From contig DATMYQ010000048.1 in the NCBI GenBank assembly GCA_035560935.1, positions 1 through 5,722 of the forward strand: a DNA stretch of 5,722 bases, in the 5' to 3' direction. A program made the position numbers and the translations under genes. The notes below the pieces were generated by a model that ran no database searches, was not told the DNA's origin, and was given only the letters and a program-made list of their open reading frames with translations. Source of the stretch: DATMYQ01 sp035560935. Lineage in GTDB: Bacteria > Bacillota > Negativicutes > Sporomusales > Sporomusaceae. Position 1 is the first letter of the stretch, and each line of letters starts with the position of its first letter. Below are positions 5,242 through 5,722 of this stretch, piece by piece.

Positions 5242-5722
5242 TTAGTCGATTTTCTTGTAAGCTTGAGTTTTGGCGCCGCAAATCGGGCATTTGTCCGGAG
5301 CGTTATGTTCCGCAATATGGCCACAGACTGCACACAGGTAAAGATCATAGACTTCTTTGCTGGCTAAATTGGCCAAAGCTTTGGCGTATAGTTCAGCATG
5401 TACTTTTTCCGCATCGTTGGCCAGTGTAAAAGAGCGCAGCGCTGCGGTATTATTTTCTTCTTTAGCGGTGGCAATAAACGGCGGATACATTTCTTCGAAT
5501 TCATAAGTCTCACCAGACACAGCTGCTTTAAGGTTTTCTTCTGTGGATTTGATCATACCCAAAGCTTTCAGATGGCTATGAGCATGGAGAGTTTCCGCTT
5601 CTGCCGCTGCACGAAAGAGACGGGCCGCTTGTGCGTGGCCTTCCGCATCGGCCTGTTTGGCAAAAGCCAGATATTTACGGTTTGCTTGTGATTCGCCGGC
5701 AAAGGCGGCGGCTAGATTTTTG
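5242..5722 (-). CDS. Rubrerythrin (partial, 5' end beyond the window)
   Basis: The - strand reading frame is open to the right edge, giving 159 C-terminal residues; probably only some 10-15 N-terminal residues are missing. A shorter ORF starting at a TTG (5562) is only an internal leucine of this gene. The ferritin-like four-helix domain carries the diiron ligands, numbered from the first visible residue: Glu10 (GES), Glu43-x-x-His46, Glu71/Glu74 and Glu105-x-x-His108. The C-terminal rubredoxin-like domain has Cys130-x2-Cys133 and Cys145-x2-Cys148, binding one Fe(SCys)4 centre, and the protein ends 'AYKKID'. Rubrerythrins are cytoplasmic peroxidases that reduce hydrogen peroxide using electrons from rubredoxin or NADH oxidoreductases, and are typical of anaerobes. 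It is transcribed towards the cca gene with its own terminator, so it belongs to a separate unit. Its promoter is outside the window. Confidence 0.95.
   Translation of the reverse strand, partial: KNLAAAFAGESQANRKYLAFAKQADAEGHAQAARLFRAAAEAETLHAHSHLKALGMIKSTEENLKAAVSGETYEFEEMYPPFIATAKEENNTAALRSFTLANDAEKVHAELYAKALANLASKEVYDLYLCAVCGHIAEHNAPDKCPICGAKTQAYKKID

Noticed and set aside
5242..5562. 106-residue rubrerythrin-like protein starting at TTG 5562
   Set aside because: The frame continues upstream to the window edge and encodes the missing diiron helices, so 5562 is an internal leucine codon.

Overview
The window joins the 3' end of a ribosomal RNA operon to a short run of chromosomal genes. 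It holds the tail of 23S rRNA (1-94), a complete 5S rRNA (about 331-448) and an rRNA terminator. Next comes a gene-poor stretch with a degenerate second copy of the 5S end and terminator. Three genes follow on the + strand: a short secretin-domain protein, a MocR-type (GntR-aminotransferase) regulator and a CCA tRNA nucleotidyltransferase with an HD domain. On the - strand a rubrerythrin enters from the right edge, converging on the CCA gene.

Organism (inference): the rRNA sequences and Shine-Dalgarno sites look Firmicutes-like. Rubrerythrin suggests an anaerobe. A secretin with a Sec signal peptide implies an outer membrane. Together with roughly balanced base composition this points to a diderm Firmicute, most likely a Negativicutes member (Sporomusaceae-like). 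Genus and species cannot be fixed from this window.

The rRNA end is the least ordinary part. The 23S-5S spacer carries a ~118-bp imperfect palindrome (207-324) ending about 6 nt before 5S. A 33-nt core of it recurs at 612-644 (28 of 33 identical). Further on, the last 17 nt of 5S plus its terminator recur at 717-762 (about 44 of 47 positions). The two blocks keep their order, but the second set is about 105 nt shorter, roughly the missing 5S body. This looks like a duplicated spacer-5S-terminator cassette that lost its 5S gene, or a repeat that replaced it.

The secretin gene has its own ribosome binding site and stands alone, with no pilus or secretion genes next to it here. The MocR regulator and the CCA enzyme are 17 bp apart and probably co-transcribed. 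A GAGGC/GCCTC inverted and direct repeat cluster lies 55-86 bp upstream of the MocR start and is a candidate autoregulatory operator. The only terminator at the convergent cca/rubrerythrin junction has its U-tract on the rubrerythrin (-) strand.

I found no mobile element with a transposase, no CRISPR array, no tRNA gene and no clearly new multi-gene system. The items most worth a second look are the decayed 5S cassette, the orphan divergent secretin and the MocR operator candidate.
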